From Verrucomicrobiota bacterium (GTDB lineage Bacteria; Verrucomicrobiota; Verrucomicrobiia; Opitutales; Opitutaceae): 64,000 nucleotides of DNA. The stretch lies in the NCBI GenBank assembly GCA_018239845.1, contig JAFEGO010000053.1, positions 22,864-86,863 on the forward strand, written 5' to 3'. Positions within the stretch are counted from its first letter, which is position 1. Every line of letters starts with the position of its first letter. Under the pieces are notes generated by a model. It had not been told where the DNA came from. It did no database searches and saw only the letters and a list, made by a program, of their open reading frames with translations. Both the position numbers and the translations under genes were made by a program. Positions 32,101 to 40,454 of this stretch are shown here, piece by piece.

Positions 32101-34799
32101 TAGACCAAATAATTAGGTGAGTTGACCAACGGGATGGAAGGTAGGAAGCTCTTGGTCTGCGCCGACCAGCGGTAGATATTCCGGTCCAATTTGCTGTAAA
32201 TGTAGACCACGCCTTGTTCATCAATCAGCCACTGCGAGGAGATCAGGCTTGCCGCCGCCGGATCAGCCGCTGCGACCGGCACGCCGGATGGGAATGCACC
32301 CGACTGCATCTTTTCAACGGCTGGCACGGCCCCGCTGGCCGTCGGCTGAGCGAACAGATACAATACATTGTTTCGCCGCCACATCCGGGTGGCTTCCTTC
32401 AGGTGGCCGTTCGATACACCCGTTTCACGGTAGCTGCTATCCACCGCGCTGACCTTTCCTCTGCGCAACACATAGTAACCGCCCGCTCCGTCCGACACCA
32501 AGTCGGTCAGAAGACCACCCAGGCTGCCTTGGTAGGTCAGGTCGTTGCCATTATAGACAATTCCGCCCGTGTCTGCCAGCGCCCCGCCGGGCAACACGAT
32601 CAGCCGGTCCACCCGGGGGAAATTCTCCCCCTGCGGGGATGATATGTATCCACTGATGGCGCCGTCCCCTCCGATCATGATGCTGTCGGCCTTGGCCGGG
32701 CTTCCGGTGGTGCTGCCATAGATTCTATGGGTCGCCGGGCCATAGGTGATCTGATCGCCTTGCAACGCATAGCTCTGGGTTACGGAAGCCACCTTTTGCC
32801 CGGTGATTCGATTGTAAGAGGTGAACGTGGTGTCGGAATACTGCCGGACGATCGTCACCAGAAAATTGTCGGACTGAATCAGGGCGACGATGGCTTTCGT
32901 CTCGGTGATGAGAGCGGAAGGTGAGCCAAAGCTGCGGTCATAACGAGTGACATTGGTTCCGGTCGCCAGATAGATCGCATCCTGGGCGATCACCAGGTCG
33001 CTGGCCGCCTGCGCCAGCGGCCAGGCCGGCAGCCATGCCTCGCTGTTGAGATCGTATCGGGCGATCTGAGCCGGGCTCTTAAACAGGAAATAGACGACCC
33101 CATCCGTCTCCACCGCTTTGGTCCAATTGTAATCGGGCGGCGTGCCGTAGGCAGGTGCCGGTACGGTGAGTGACTTCGTTGGACTCAGGACGGTGCCGGC
33201 GCTGGTGGTTACGGCCACGTAATACTCGCCCAATTCGGCGCCGCCGATAGCCGGGACAGCCAGGCTCGAACCCACCTGCCCGGGTATCGTCGCGCCATTG
33301 TGGTACCATTGGTAAGTTATTGCGGATCCACCGGGAGTGGAGGCACTCGAGAAGATCTGGGCCGTGTAGCTGCTGGCATCCGTGCTGATCCAGAGTTCAC
33401 CCACCGTGGGCAAGGGCAACGGCTTCACCGTAAGGGTGGCCGCATCGCTGGTGACGGTGCCGCCCGAGCTGTTCGTGATTACACAGCGAAACTGATCACC
33501 CGAACCGGCGATGAGCACTTTGTCGATCCACAGCATGTTGCTCGTGGAGCCCGACAAGTTGCCGGCGTCGGAGAGTGAAACCCAGTTCGTCGTGCCATTG
33601 GGCAGCCACTGCCAGCGGTAGTTGAGCGTGGACCCGACCGAGGTGGCATAGACGCTGAACGTCACCAAATCCCCCTCATAGACGTTTTTGCTGCCGGGCT
33701 GGGTGCTTATCACCGGTGGCACCGCCCCACCGAAGTTCACCGTCAGCGTGATCGCACCGGAATATGGTATCGCATTATTGGATATATTTCCCCAGCCATC
33801 GACCGCAACGTAGTAGGTCACGCCATCGACCGCATTGAAAGTCACCAGGCTCGTGCGCTTGCGGCCCGGGCCGGAGAATTGCGCAGACGGTTCTTCGTCG
33901 TCGTTCTCACCGACCAGCGTAAGGGCGTTCACCGCTGTCCCGGTGTACACCGACATCACGGTGTCGTAGTTGCTGCCATAGGTGGAGACGCTCACGCTGC
34001 CCGAGCTGGGCGCGGTCCACTTCCACCAGACTGAATGACCTTGGGCGACGCCGACATGATTCGTCTCACCCGGCTCCCGGGTGGCCCCGACATTGGTCCC
34101 GGTCACCTGGAGGCTGTTGCCCGGCAAGACGAGCACCGTGGCATTGGCAAAGTTGTCGTTGACCGGCTTGAAGCCGGGTGAGCCATAGAGCTTCTGTGCG
34201 CCGTTGATGTCGTCGCTCAGCAGGGTGTAGACCGAGCTCTCATGGCTGTTCATGATGGCCGAAACCGCCTGGCCGTACTCATCCGGATGGGTGAGGCCCA
34301 GTACATGGCCGAGTTCGTGCAAGGCCACGCGTTGGATATCCTCAGCCACGCGCAGGCTGCCGCGATAGGAGTCCCAGGTAAAATTGCGGTTGAAGACGAT
34401 GTCGGACTCCGTGCGCGTGTTGCCATTGCTGGCGGACAGCGTGACGGCGAGGGTCCCCGAGTCGAAGCTCTCACCGTCGATCGCGGTATCCATCGCGATT
34501 TCGTTAATGGCGTTGTCCAAGGCATAGGTGCCGTCGGCGACGGTGCCGGCCAGCTGCACCGTGCCCAGCACGGCGTTCCAGCTCTGCATCGCGGCCAGCA
34601 CGCTGCTTGCCTGGCTGTTGCCGTCGGAAAGCGTGGCCGCCTGCGACAGCTTGACCTGGATGGGCACGTAGCCCGGCGGCCAGGTTATCACATAGACGCC
34701 GCTCGCATCCCTGATGAGTACGTAGGCGAAGGCCGGCGCGAGGAGCGCCCAGCCGGCCGCCAGGATGATCGCGAGGCGGAGGAGGGATTTAATTCGCAC
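29169..34799 (-). CDS. Giant secreted matrixin metalloprotease with Ig-like, MBG and C-terminal repeats
   Basis: 1876 residues. Signal peptide 1-25 (MRIKSLLRLAIILAAGWALL...AFA). A matrixin zinc-protease domain reaches to about 210, with HELGHVLGLTHPD matching HExxHxxGxxH. A pre-peptidase-C-terminal-like beta domain (about 215-355) and Ig-like domains (about 360-550) follow. A long region without clear family contains propeller-like repeats. Three MBG-type domains (about 1160-1390) are marked by ADATYGD, DQTRIYGVPNP and VRAQGAENPPLTL. Two C-terminal repeats of about 130 residues show NLSVRTPAGTGSQTLIVGFV and NLSARTQVGTGGDILIAGFV. Its start overlaps the end of the small upstream gene by 11 bases. 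It is probably a surface or secreted protease; the target is unknown. Confidence 0.88.
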   Translation of the reverse strand: MRIKSLLRLAIILAAGWALLAPAFAYVLIRDASGVYVITWPPGYVPIQVKLSQAATLSDGNSQASSVLAAMQSWNAVLGTVQLAGTVADGTYALDNAINEIAMDTAIDGESFDSGTLAVTLSASNGNTRTESDIVFNRNFTWDSYRGSLRVAEDIQRVALHELGHVLGLTHPDEYGQAVSAIMNSHESSVYTLLSDDINGAQKLYGSPGFKPVNDNFANATVLVLPGNSLQVTGTNVGATREPGETNHVGVAQGHSVWWKWTAPSSGSVSVSTYGSNYDTVMSVYTGTAVNALTLVGENDDEEPSAQFSGPGRKRTSLVTFNAVDGVTYYVAVDGWGNISNNAIPYSGAITLTVNFGGAVPPVISTQPGSKNVYEGDLVTFSVYATSVGSTLNYRWQWLPNGTTNWVSLSDAGNLSGSTSNMLWIDKVLIAGSGDQFRCVITNSSGGTVTSDAATLTVKPLPLPTVGELWISTDASSYTAQIFSSASTPGGSAITYQWYHNGATIPGQVGSSLAVPAIGGAELGEYYVAVTTSAGTVLSPTKSLTVPAPAYGTPPDYNWTKAVETDGVVYFLFKSPAQIARYDLNSEAWLPAWPLAQAASDLVIAQDAIYLATGTNVTRYDRSFGSPSALITETKAIVALIQSDNFLVTIVRQYSDTTFTSYNRITGQKVASVTQSYALQGDQITYGPATHRIYGSTTGSPAKADSIMIGGDGAISGYISSPQGENFPRVDRLIVLPGGALADTGGIVYNGNDLTYQGSLGGLLTDLVSDGAGGYYVLRRGKVSAVDSSYRETGVSNGHLKEATRMWRRNNVLYLFAQPTASGAVPAVEKMQSGAFPSGVPVAAADPAAASLISSQWLIDEQGVVYIYSKLDRNIYRWSAQTKSFLPSIPLVNSPNYLVYSAENRALYLDENDYQIRRIPLDTGDVRPVPAGTAPLALTGLETAGNLLWLGMNSVQLVSRTGLILNSAGSPLRFTAPVYPSNWNAWCPPTRRMYSVSGGLTYYQIDAAGAWTAFKTSSGGNISSAMAPIRVSADGSRVTDGSGQVYDGTSLVLLGTLANAYADAAWTTAGLHTVRNVGGATELQSWSSDTWRLKADRAFPGIPLRLLTLPDGKLLLGTLLAGKLNLRVIEPDTFAVLSGPPVSTKTAQSITFGGLADATYGDALVTLGATASSGLPVSYNVVSGPATVSGGTVVLTGAGTVVIRASQAGDSTYEAAISVARSFTVRKPLLRAAAADQTRIYGVPNPTLSVVYSGFIGKDTEAVLTYKPRASTTASTSSVPGNYPITLAGGVSDNYDFVYTSGTLTVTKAPLTVKADNIVRAQGAENPPLTLTYAGFGLGDGRSSLTERPVATTAATIDSPVGLYPITVTGGFSDIYEIIRVNGTLTITPPSYNRTYFGTLASSGYWALQVRIDGTATYLAYLPGRTSAVVTELTVATDGSFSVTGTETKRTAQAAGVSALALASPETPVIHTGAAAGDFILTGQITANGAVTGALGGLGETFTGAAEPATGPAQALVGYYRAAALNTATGATHVIVGASGQALVVTTTPSAVDGALGTVNADGQLSVTTSSGAALSVAINAASQSVSASLKPAGSSAPITYAGLSNAVVPDARVINLSVRTPAGTGSQTLIVGFVVSGSGSKALLLRGVGPGLLSQGVPNALGDPTMRLLDASQAELAVNNDWGGSAQLAQLFSSLGAFALPSNSKDAALSNSIAPGAYSCHVYPSTTGSGVILAEFYDADTAAPTASVVNLSARTQVGTGGDILIAGFVVAGNAPKTLLIRGVGPTLTALGVGGALADPQLYLYSGSTIIASNDNWGGTAEFKTAFATVGAGALAADTSKDAALLVTLQPGTYTAQLSGVGGTTGVGLVEIYLMP

Positions 34800-35421
34800 G
34801 GGGCGCGGGGGTCGTGAGCTGGGGCGCGGCCTTGATCTGGGCGATGAAATCCTCGGGCGTCAGGGCCGAGGCGGTCGCCTGCGCGCTGCGCGTGTCCGCC
34901 GTGCCCTCGGCCATCGGGGTGCTGATCTGCGCCGTGGTGCGGAGGGGCTCGCCGTCGGACCGCGCCACGTAGCGGCGGCCGGTCGCATCCTTTAAGATCG
35001 GATACCGGCCGTGCATCATGCCGTAGAGGGGGCTGATGTTCTTCCCGTTGCCGCTCACGAAGAGGATGTCCTCGTCGCCCACGTGGAACTGCGGCATGCC
35101 CTCCACCGTCAGCTCCTGCTCGCCGACCTTGCCGCCGAGCAGCTCGAGCGTGAGGTTCGCCGGCGGGTTGCCCGCGATCACCTCGGTCACCGTGAGCTCG
35201 ACCTCGGTGAATATCTTCGCGCTGCGACCCGCTCCGCGCGATTTTTTGACCGAGGTCACGTTCTTCACCACCGCGCGCACGATGCAGTCCGAGCCGCTCA
35301 CAAGTTTCGGAAACTCCGGCGCCAGCACGGTCGTGGCTCCGCTTTCGGGCACCATGGCCATCAGACTGAAGAGCAGTACCGCGATACGCAGCGGGCGGAG
35401 ACAAACGGGGTATCGTAACAT
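34789..35421 (-). CDS. Exported protein of unknown function, coupled to the matrixin
   Basis: 210 residues with a signal peptide (about 1-29, LRIAVLLFSLMAMVPESGA). The mature part is a single predicted beta-rich domain (KIFTEVELTVTEVIAGNPP, VGDEDILFVSGNG) followed by a flexible Ala/Thr/Pro tail. No catalytic motif and no family I can name. Its end overlaps the matrixin start by 11 bases, so the two are translated together; it may be an inhibitor, chaperone or partner of the protease. The start is ATG at 35421. Upstream lie a perfect palindrome (35473-35490) and the enhancer-like site at 35492. Confidence 0.75.
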   Translation of the reverse strand: MLRYPVCLRPLRIAVLLFSLMAMVPESGATTVLAPEFPKLVSGSDCIVRAVVKNVTSVKKSRGAGRSAKIFTEVELTVTEVIAGNPPANLTLELLGGKVGEQELTVEGMPQFHVGDEDILFVSGNGKNISPLYGMMHGRYPILKDATGRRYVARSDGEPLRTTAQISTPMAEGTADTRSAQATASALTPEDFIAQIKAAPQLTTPAPRAN

Positions 35422-35472
35422 AGGATATCTATCAATGAGGCCGGATTTCAGCGGCTGCCGACATATTTTTTC

Positions 35473-35490
35473 CTACCGGATTTCCGGTAG
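35473..35490. promoter_or_regulatory. Perfect palindrome CTACCGGA-TT-TCCGGTAG
   Basis: 8-base arms around a 2-base centre, 52-69 bases upstream of the minus-strand start at 35421 and immediately left of UAS-2. There is no T-run in either downstream direction, so it is more likely an operator than a terminator. Confidence 0.45.
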
Positions 35491-35491
35491 T

Positions 35492-35507
35492 GTCCCAAAC
35501 GTGGGAC
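35492..35507. promoter_or_regulatory. Enhancer-like palindrome UAS-2, GTCCCA-N4-TGGGAC
   Basis: Perfect 6-base arms, centre 35499.5, lying 114.0 bp upstream of the centre of the sigma-54 type promoter at 35606-35621. Same dyad core and practically the same distance as at 4396 and 42439. Confidence 0.7.
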
Positions 35508-35605
35508 GGCGCCGTGTCGGTTTCGGGGCATCTGCCGCCGGCGGATTTCTGCCGCGCGATTTTATCCTATTGTCCGCCAAGGGCTAGCCCACGCCGCCAA
35601 GCCCC

Positions 35606-35621
35606 GGGCACGGTCCCTGCA
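35606..35621 (+). promoter_or_regulatory. Sigma-54 type promoter of the solitary ADOP permease
   Basis: GGGCACG-GTCC-CTGCA differs from the consensus TGGCACG-N4-TTGCW at two weakly conserved bases. The GG (35607-35608) and GC (35619-35620) keep the 10-base spacing. Predicted transcription start is near 35632, 4 bases before the ATG. Confidence 0.6.
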
Positions 35622-35635
35622 TTTTACCGGACTCC

Positions 35636-38056
35636 ATGCTGACCGACCTCAAATACGCCCTGCGTTCCCTGCTCAAGACCCCCGGATTCACGCTCGTCGC
35701 GGTGCTCACCATCGCCGTTGGCATCGGCGCCAATACCGCCCTCTTCACGGTTTTCAACCGGCTCATCCTCAACCCCGTCACGCTGCCGCAGCCTTCGTCG
35801 CTCGTCGCGCTCTGGACGGTGAACAACAACCTCAACTTCAACGCCCCGGCCCTTTCCTGGCCCCGCTACGAGGAAATCCGCACGCACGCGCGCAGCTTTT
35901 CCTCCGTCGGCAACAGCGCCTTCGACAACTTCACGCTCACGGGCAACGGCGAGCCCGAGCAGCTCAGCGGCCTGCGCATCACGTCGAGCTTCTTCCCCAC
36001 CCTCGGGCTGCACCCTCTGCTCGGCCGCAACTTTACGCCCGCCGAGGATGCGCCCAACGGCCCCGCGGTCGCGCTGCTGAGCTATGAGCTCTGGCAGACG
36101 CGCTTCGGCTCCCGCGCCTCGATCATCGGCGAGACGATCCAGCTCAACGGCCAGTCGTGGCAGGTCGTCGGCGTCATGCCGCCCAAGCTCAGCAATCCCT
36201 TCGGCCAGACCCAGGTCTTTGCGCCGCGGCCCTTCGAGGTCGCCGGCCTCACGCCGGTGCAGATCCAAAACGGCGCGAGCTACACCCAGCCCGTCGCCCG
36301 CCTCGCGCCCGGCGTCACGCTCGCGCAGGCCAACGCCGAGCTCGCCGCCCTCAGCAAAAACTACGGCACGCAGTTCTCCACGCACCTCGATGCGCAAAAC
36401 AACACCGACGCCCGGCTCTTCACCGAGACGTTGATCGGCAACCTCCGGCCGACGTTCTACACGCTGCTCGGCGCCGTCGCCTTCGTCCTCCTCATCGCCT
36501 GCGCCAACGTCGCGAGCCTTTTCCTCGGCCGGCTCTCCGCGCGGCAGAAGGAGATCGCCGTCCGCCAGTCCCTCGGCGCCGCCCGCGGCCAGATTGTCCG
36601 CCAGTTCCTCCTCGAGAGCCTCGTCTTCTCCGCGGTGGCCGGCGCGCTCGGCCTGCTTTTCTCGCTCTGGGCGCTCTCGGCCATCGAGTCGGCCTCCGCC
36701 GCACAGCTCCCGCCCAACACGCACCTCGCGCTCGACTGGACCGCGCTCGCCTTCACCGGCGGCGTCACGGTGCTCAGCGCGCTGCTCGTCGGCTTCGTGC
36801 CCGCGTTGCAGGCTTCCGGCCAGCGGATTTCGGAGACGCTCAAGGACACCGCCCGCGGCTCCTCCGCCGGCGTGCGCGGCGGCCGTTTCCGCGCCACGCT
36901 CATCGTGGCCGAGGTCGCACTCTCCGTCGTCCTCCTCGTCGGCTCCGGCCTGCTGCTCTTCAGCTTTCTCCGCCTGCAGCGCACGCCGTCGGGTTTCAAC
37001 GCGCAGGGCGTCGCCGCGGCCTTCGTCGGCGTGCCGGTCAACCGCTACAAGACCAACCCCGAGCAGGCCCTCTTCTTCAACCAGGTGATCGACCGGCTCG
37101 CAGCCAATCCGCAGGTGAAGGGTGCCGCCGCCATCATCGGCCTGCCGCTCTCGGGCGGCAACCCCGTCTCGCCGTACAGCGTCGGCGGCCGGCCCGTGCT
37201 GCCGCTCTCGCAGCGGCCGCTCGCCGGCTTTTGCATCGCGAGCGACGACTATTTCAAACTCCTCCAGATCCCCGTGCGCGAGGGCCGCACTTTCAACGCC
37301 AACGACCGCGACGGCGCTCCCGGCGTCTGCGTGATCAACGAATCGTTCGCCAAGCGGCTCTTCCCCGGCGAATCCGCCGTGGGGAAAATCCTCCTCCGCG
37401 GGCGCGACGCCGACATCAAGGTCGAGATCGTCGGCATCGTCGCCGACGTGAAGAGCAACGGCCTCAACGCCCCACCGCCCGACTCCATCTACTACTCCAT
37501 GCGCCAGGTCGGCCGCCCCGGCATGGGCCTCGTGGCCAAGATCGACGGCGATCCCGCCGCGCTCCAGTCCATCCTCCGCAGCGCCGTCGCCGCGGTGGAC
37601 AAGGACCAGCCCATCTCGTTTTTCCAGACGATGGACGCCACGGTCGCGCAGAGCCTCGGCACGCAGCGCATCGTCGCCTCGCTCACGGTGATCTTCGCCG
37701 GCCTCGCCCTCGTCCTCGCCGCCGTCGGCTTGTATTCGGTCCTTGCTTACGCGGTGGCGCAGCGCACCGGTGAGATCGGCATCCGCATGGCGCTTGGCGC
37801 GCAGCCCGGCGCGGTCGTGGCGATGATCCTCCGCGGCGGGCTCAGGCTCGTCGGCCTCGGCCTCGTCATCGGCCTGGCCTTCGCCGCCGTCGTCGCGCGC
37901 CTCATGGCGTCGCAGCTCTTCGCCGTCGAGCCCTTCGACCCGCTGATCTACGGCGGCGTCACCGTGCTCTTCGCCGTCACCGCGGTTTTCGCCTGCCTGC
38001 TCCCCGCGCTCCGCGCCAGCCGCGTGGACCCGCTCGTGGCCTTGCGGGCGGAGTGA
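35636..38056 (+). CDS. ABC transporter permease, double MacB/FtsX module (ADOP type), solitary
   Basis: An 806-residue permease away from the main array. It starts MLTDLKYALRSLLKTPGFTL with the GIGANTALFTVFNRLILNP motif. Membrane block 1 has ACANVASLFLGRLSARQKEIAVRQSLG and module 2 begins near TLIVAEVALSVVLLVGSGLLL. The C-terminus, PALRASRVDPLVALRAE, is a variant of the PARRATKVDP signature of the others. Its own sigma-54 type promoter and enhancer-like site place it in the same inferred regulon as the pump operons at 4537 and 42608, from which it must borrow ATPase, adaptor and outer-membrane partners. A strong terminator follows. Confidence 0.92.
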   Translation: MLTDLKYALRSLLKTPGFTLVAVLTIAVGIGANTALFTVFNRLILNPVTLPQPSSLVALWTVNNNLNFNAPALSWPRYEEIRTHARSFSSVGNSAFDNFTLTGNGEPEQLSGLRITSSFFPTLGLHPLLGRNFTPAEDAPNGPAVALLSYELWQTRFGSRASIIGETIQLNGQSWQVVGVMPPKLSNPFGQTQVFAPRPFEVAGLTPVQIQNGASYTQPVARLAPGVTLAQANAELAALSKNYGTQFSTHLDAQNNTDARLFTETLIGNLRPTFYTLLGAVAFVLLIACANVASLFLGRLSARQKEIAVRQSLGAARGQIVRQFLLESLVFSAVAGALGLLFSLWALSAIESASAAQLPPNTHLALDWTALAFTGGVTVLSALLVGFVPALQASGQRISETLKDTARGSSAGVRGGRFRATLIVAEVALSVVLLVGSGLLLFSFLRLQRTPSGFNAQGVAAAFVGVPVNRYKTNPEQALFFNQVIDRLAANPQVKGAAAIIGLPLSGGNPVSPYSVGGRPVLPLSQRPLAGFCIASDDYFKLLQIPVREGRTFNANDRDGAPGVCVINESFAKRLFPGESAVGKILLRGRDADIKVEIVGIVADVKSNGLNAPPPDSIYYSMRQVGRPGMGLVAKIDGDPAALQSILRSAVAAVDKDQPISFFQTMDATVAQSLGTQRIVASLTVIFAGLALVLAAVGLYSVLAYAVAQRTGEIGIRMALGAQPGAVVAMILRGGLRLVGLGLVIGLAFAAVVARLMASQLFAVEPFDPLIYGGVTVLFAVTAVFACLLPALRASRVDPLVALRAE

Positions 38057-38094
38057 GGGCGGGCGGCGCGCTTGGGGCTATTCATTTGTAAACT

Positions 38095-38120
38095 AAGGGG
38101 TTGCCCGCCGGCACCCCTTT
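38095..38120 (+). terminator. Hairpin terminator after the solitary permease
   Basis: AAGGGGT-T-GCC pairs with GGC-ACCCCTT around CGCC, with one bulged T. It is followed by TTTCTCCTTAATT. It lies 38 bases after the permease stop and before the PEP-CTERM gene. Confidence 0.65.
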
Positions 38121-38169
38121 CTCCTTAATTATAGTGCGGTTACATTACGGCCTAACCCCGCCCCACCCC

Positions 38170-39045
38170 ATGAAAAAACGCCTCGCCCTCCTTGCCTTCG
38201 CCACTGCCGTGTTTGCTGTTCCGGCAGCCTTGGCCCAGTCCACGGCCACCTTCAATTTCAACAACTCAGGCGAGCTCACGACCTACTTCAACGCCGATTC
38301 CGATCCGCAATGGACCTACAACGCCACCGGGGGCCTGGCCGGCTCGGGCGGCCTCACCTTTCCCGAAGATACCAATGACCTCTGGATCTCCAAGGGAGGC
38401 TTCCAGGTGGCCGCCGGCAACACCTACACCCTCTCGGTGTATTATAAGAATGAGTTCAACTCCGGCTACGGCGGTATGGGCTTCACCATCCTCACCGGCA
38501 GCGGCCACGACAACGCCGACAGTTACGCCGCGCCCCTGGAGGCCATCGGCATCTCGGCGCATGGCGGCGGCTATGTCGTGACCAACAACACGTCCACAAT
38601 CGGGACGGCCATCGGTGACTCGTGGTATGCCAACGCCACGACTAATACGTTGTACGGCGGTGATTTGCCCGGCGATGAAGTCAACACGCACTGGCTGTAT
38701 TTTTCGGAAACCATCTCCTTCGTCTCGGGCACGAGCTTCACGCTCCAGATGAACGTGTACGATGTGAACCAGTCCACCGGTGCCGTCGGTTCGCTGCTGG
38801 CCCAGACCGCCGCCTACAGCCTAACCAACGCAGACCTGGCCGGCAGCTCCGCCCTCTATCCCTATTTCTCCACCAATGGCCGGCGTTTCACCGCGGCCGA
38901 CGGCCTGAGCATCGCCTCGACCGCCGCCGGCGTGAACCTCACCGATCCCTCCGCGCCCGTCCCCGAGCCTTCCACGTACGCGTTGCTCGCGGGTGTCGCC
39001 GGCCTGGGCCTCGCGCTCTACCGTCGCCGGGCCGCTCGCGCCTGA
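38170..39045 (+). CDS. PEP-CTERM sorting-signal protein
   Basis: 291 residues with a signal peptide (MKKRLALLAFATAVFAVPAA, cleavage near ALAQ) and a classic C-terminal sorting tag: VPEPSTYALLAGVAGLGLAL, then an Arg-rich tail. In PEP-CTERM systems the tag is cleaved by exosortase and the protein is delivered to the surface or exopolysaccharide. The mature beta-rich domain (about 25-260) has no named family. The ATG at 38170 is chosen because it starts the signal peptide; an upstream frame adds 23 residues that break it. It is convergent with a second PEP-CTERM gene. No exosortase gene is in the window. Confidence 0.9.
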   Translation: MKKRLALLAFATAVFAVPAALAQSTATFNFNNSGELTTYFNADSDPQWTYNATGGLAGSGGLTFPEDTNDLWISKGGFQVAAGNTYTLSVYYKNEFNSGYGGMGFTILTGSGHDNADSYAAPLEAIGISAHGGGYVVTNNTSTIGTAIGDSWYANATTNTLYGGDLPGDEVNTHWLYFSETISFVSGTSFTLQMNVYDVNQSTGAVGSLLAQTAAYSLTNADLAGSSALYPYFSTNGRRFTAADGLSIASTAAGVNLTDPSAPVPEPSTYALLAGVAGLGLALYRRRAARA

Positions 39046-39076
39046 GTCAGCCCATCACGGGGCGGGCCCGGGCGCT

Positions 39077-39793
39077 TCACCCGTGTTTCCGGCGGCGCGC
39101 CACGAGCGCCGCGCCGAGCACGGCCACACCCGCCCATGCCGCGTAGGTCGAAGGCTCCGGCACCGCCGCACCGCCGCTGACGGTGATCCCGTCGAACGGT
39201 ACCCCGAGGAAGCTGGCCGGGTACACCTCGTACAAGCCATCCGCCGGGAGCGCGCCGGCGAAGGCCAACGACGTGGTCAGGGTCCCGCCGCCTAGATCGA
39301 AATAGCCGCCGGAAAAAAGATTGGGCTCACCCAGCGAATCGAGCAGGTCGCCGTAACTGTTTGGCGTGGTGGAAATGAGAAAATAGAGGCTCGTCAGGAC
39401 CAGGTCATCGGGGGCCACGACGCCGGACCGGGTAACGGAAGCCGATCCCCAGACGACGGCAGGATCGACCCCCAAAGCTTCGTCAAACGTGCCCGGAGGG
39501 AAAGGCACCACCGGGGTGCCGTTGATCGAGAGCGAAAAGGACCCGGTCAAAGTGTCGTCGGTCACGAGATTGCCGGCCCCTTTGAAAACAAAAAGAGGAA
39601 TGCTCAGAAAGGGGCTTTCCTCATTCGCGATCGATCCGCTCAAAGTAAAGTGCAAGGGCGAGTTCAACGTGATGCTGAGCGGCGCGCCATTGCCGCCGGA
39701 AAAGGACAGGTCGGCAAATACCTGGGCCCGCCCGGCGATACCGGAGAGGGCAAACAAAAGGATCAGACCCAGCTGGCGGCAGGTATTTTTCAT
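39077..39793 (-). CDS. PEP-CTERM sorting-signal protein
   Basis: 238 residues with a signal peptide (MKNTCRQLGLILLFALSGIAG) and C-terminal tag VPEPSTYAAWAGVAVLGAAL followed by VARRRKHG. The body is beta-rich (FADLSFSGGNGAPLSITL) with no catalytic motif. It does not resemble the neighbouring PEP-CTERM protein outside the tag, so this is not a recent duplication. The 31-base gap between the two convergent stops is short. The AT-rich 160-base gap upstream (39794-39953) should hold its promoter and that of the divergent lipoprotein gene. Confidence 0.9.
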   Translation of the reverse strand: MKNTCRQLGLILLFALSGIAGRAQVFADLSFSGGNGAPLSITLNSPLHFTLSGSIANEESPFLSIPLFVFKGAGNLVTDDTLTGSFSLSINGTPVVPFPPGTFDEALGVDPAVVWGSASVTRSGVVAPDDLVLTSLYFLISTTPNSYGDLLDSLGEPNLFSGGYFDLGGGTLTTSLAFAGALPADGLYEVYPASFLGVPFDGITVSGGAAVPEPSTYAAWAGVAVLGAALVARRRKHG

Positions 39794-39953
39794 CTTTAAA
39801 GCGTATCCGTTCCGTAGCTGTCAGAAATAATGGATACAAGAATTAATTACATAAAGCACACCAAATAAATTTCTTACGCAAATAGTATGCTTTTTAGCCG
39901 TCGCGTAAACGTCTCGCCTTCCCGCCCGCCTTCACCCCCGATAGAGTTGTTTT

Positions 39954-40436
39954 ATGAAACCGTTTGGCTGTTTCTGCCTCGCCCTCCTCCTGCTCGGCCT
40001 CGCCGGCTGCGAGACCACCGGCACCACGTCGCCCGCCGCCCCCGCCACGCCGACCAAATCCGCGACCGCCGCTCCAGCGGACAAACCGGAGCCGCGCCCG
40101 GAACCGCCCGCGGCAGCCTTGGGATCGTCGACTCCATCGGAGCAACCGCCGGAGCTGCTCAACCGGAGGCCGGTAGAGCGCTTCGTCGCCCAGGCGGACT
40201 ACTCGTATGATCTGCGCAAGGCGGGGATCGAAGGCCGGGTCGTGGTGGAATTCATCATCGATACGAACGGCGACGTCGTTGCTCCCTTTGTCGTGAGCGC
40301 CACCCATCCCGCCCTCGCCGCGCCTGCCTTGGCCGCCATCTCCCGGTGCAAATACAGCCCCGGCATGAAGAACGGCCATCCCGTCAACTGCCGGATGCAG
40401 CAGAGTCTGACTTTCTCGCTCGGCCAAACCAAGTAA
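39954..40436 (+). CDS. Lipoprotein with TonB C-terminal domain (1 of 3)
   Basis: 160 residues. The signal peptide ends in a lipobox (LGLAGC, Cys19), so the protein is lipid-anchored. A Pro/Ala/Thr-rich linker (about 20-75) leads to a TonB C-terminal-like domain (about 80-158), with DLRKAGIEGRVVVEFIIDTNGDV and AAISRCKYSPGMKNGHPV. Classical TonB is held by an N-terminal helix working with ExbB/ExbD. A lipobox instead suggests a structural or periplasmic role and not energy coupling. It is the first of three tandem paralogues. Confidence 0.88.
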   Translation: MKPFGCFCLALLLLGLAGCETTGTTSPAAPATPTKSATAAPADKPEPRPEPPAAALGSSTPSEQPPELLNRRPVERFVAQADYSYDLRKAGIEGRVVVEFIIDTNGDVVAPFVVSATHPALAAPALAAISRCKYSPGMKNGHPVNCRMQQSLTFSLGQTK

Positions 40437-40454
40437 CCCGGCGGCACCTTTTCC

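Noticed and set aside
35437..35586. 50-codon plus-strand frame upstream of the solitary permease
   Set aside because: It runs through the palindromes and enhancer site and has no signal, family or ribosome binding site.
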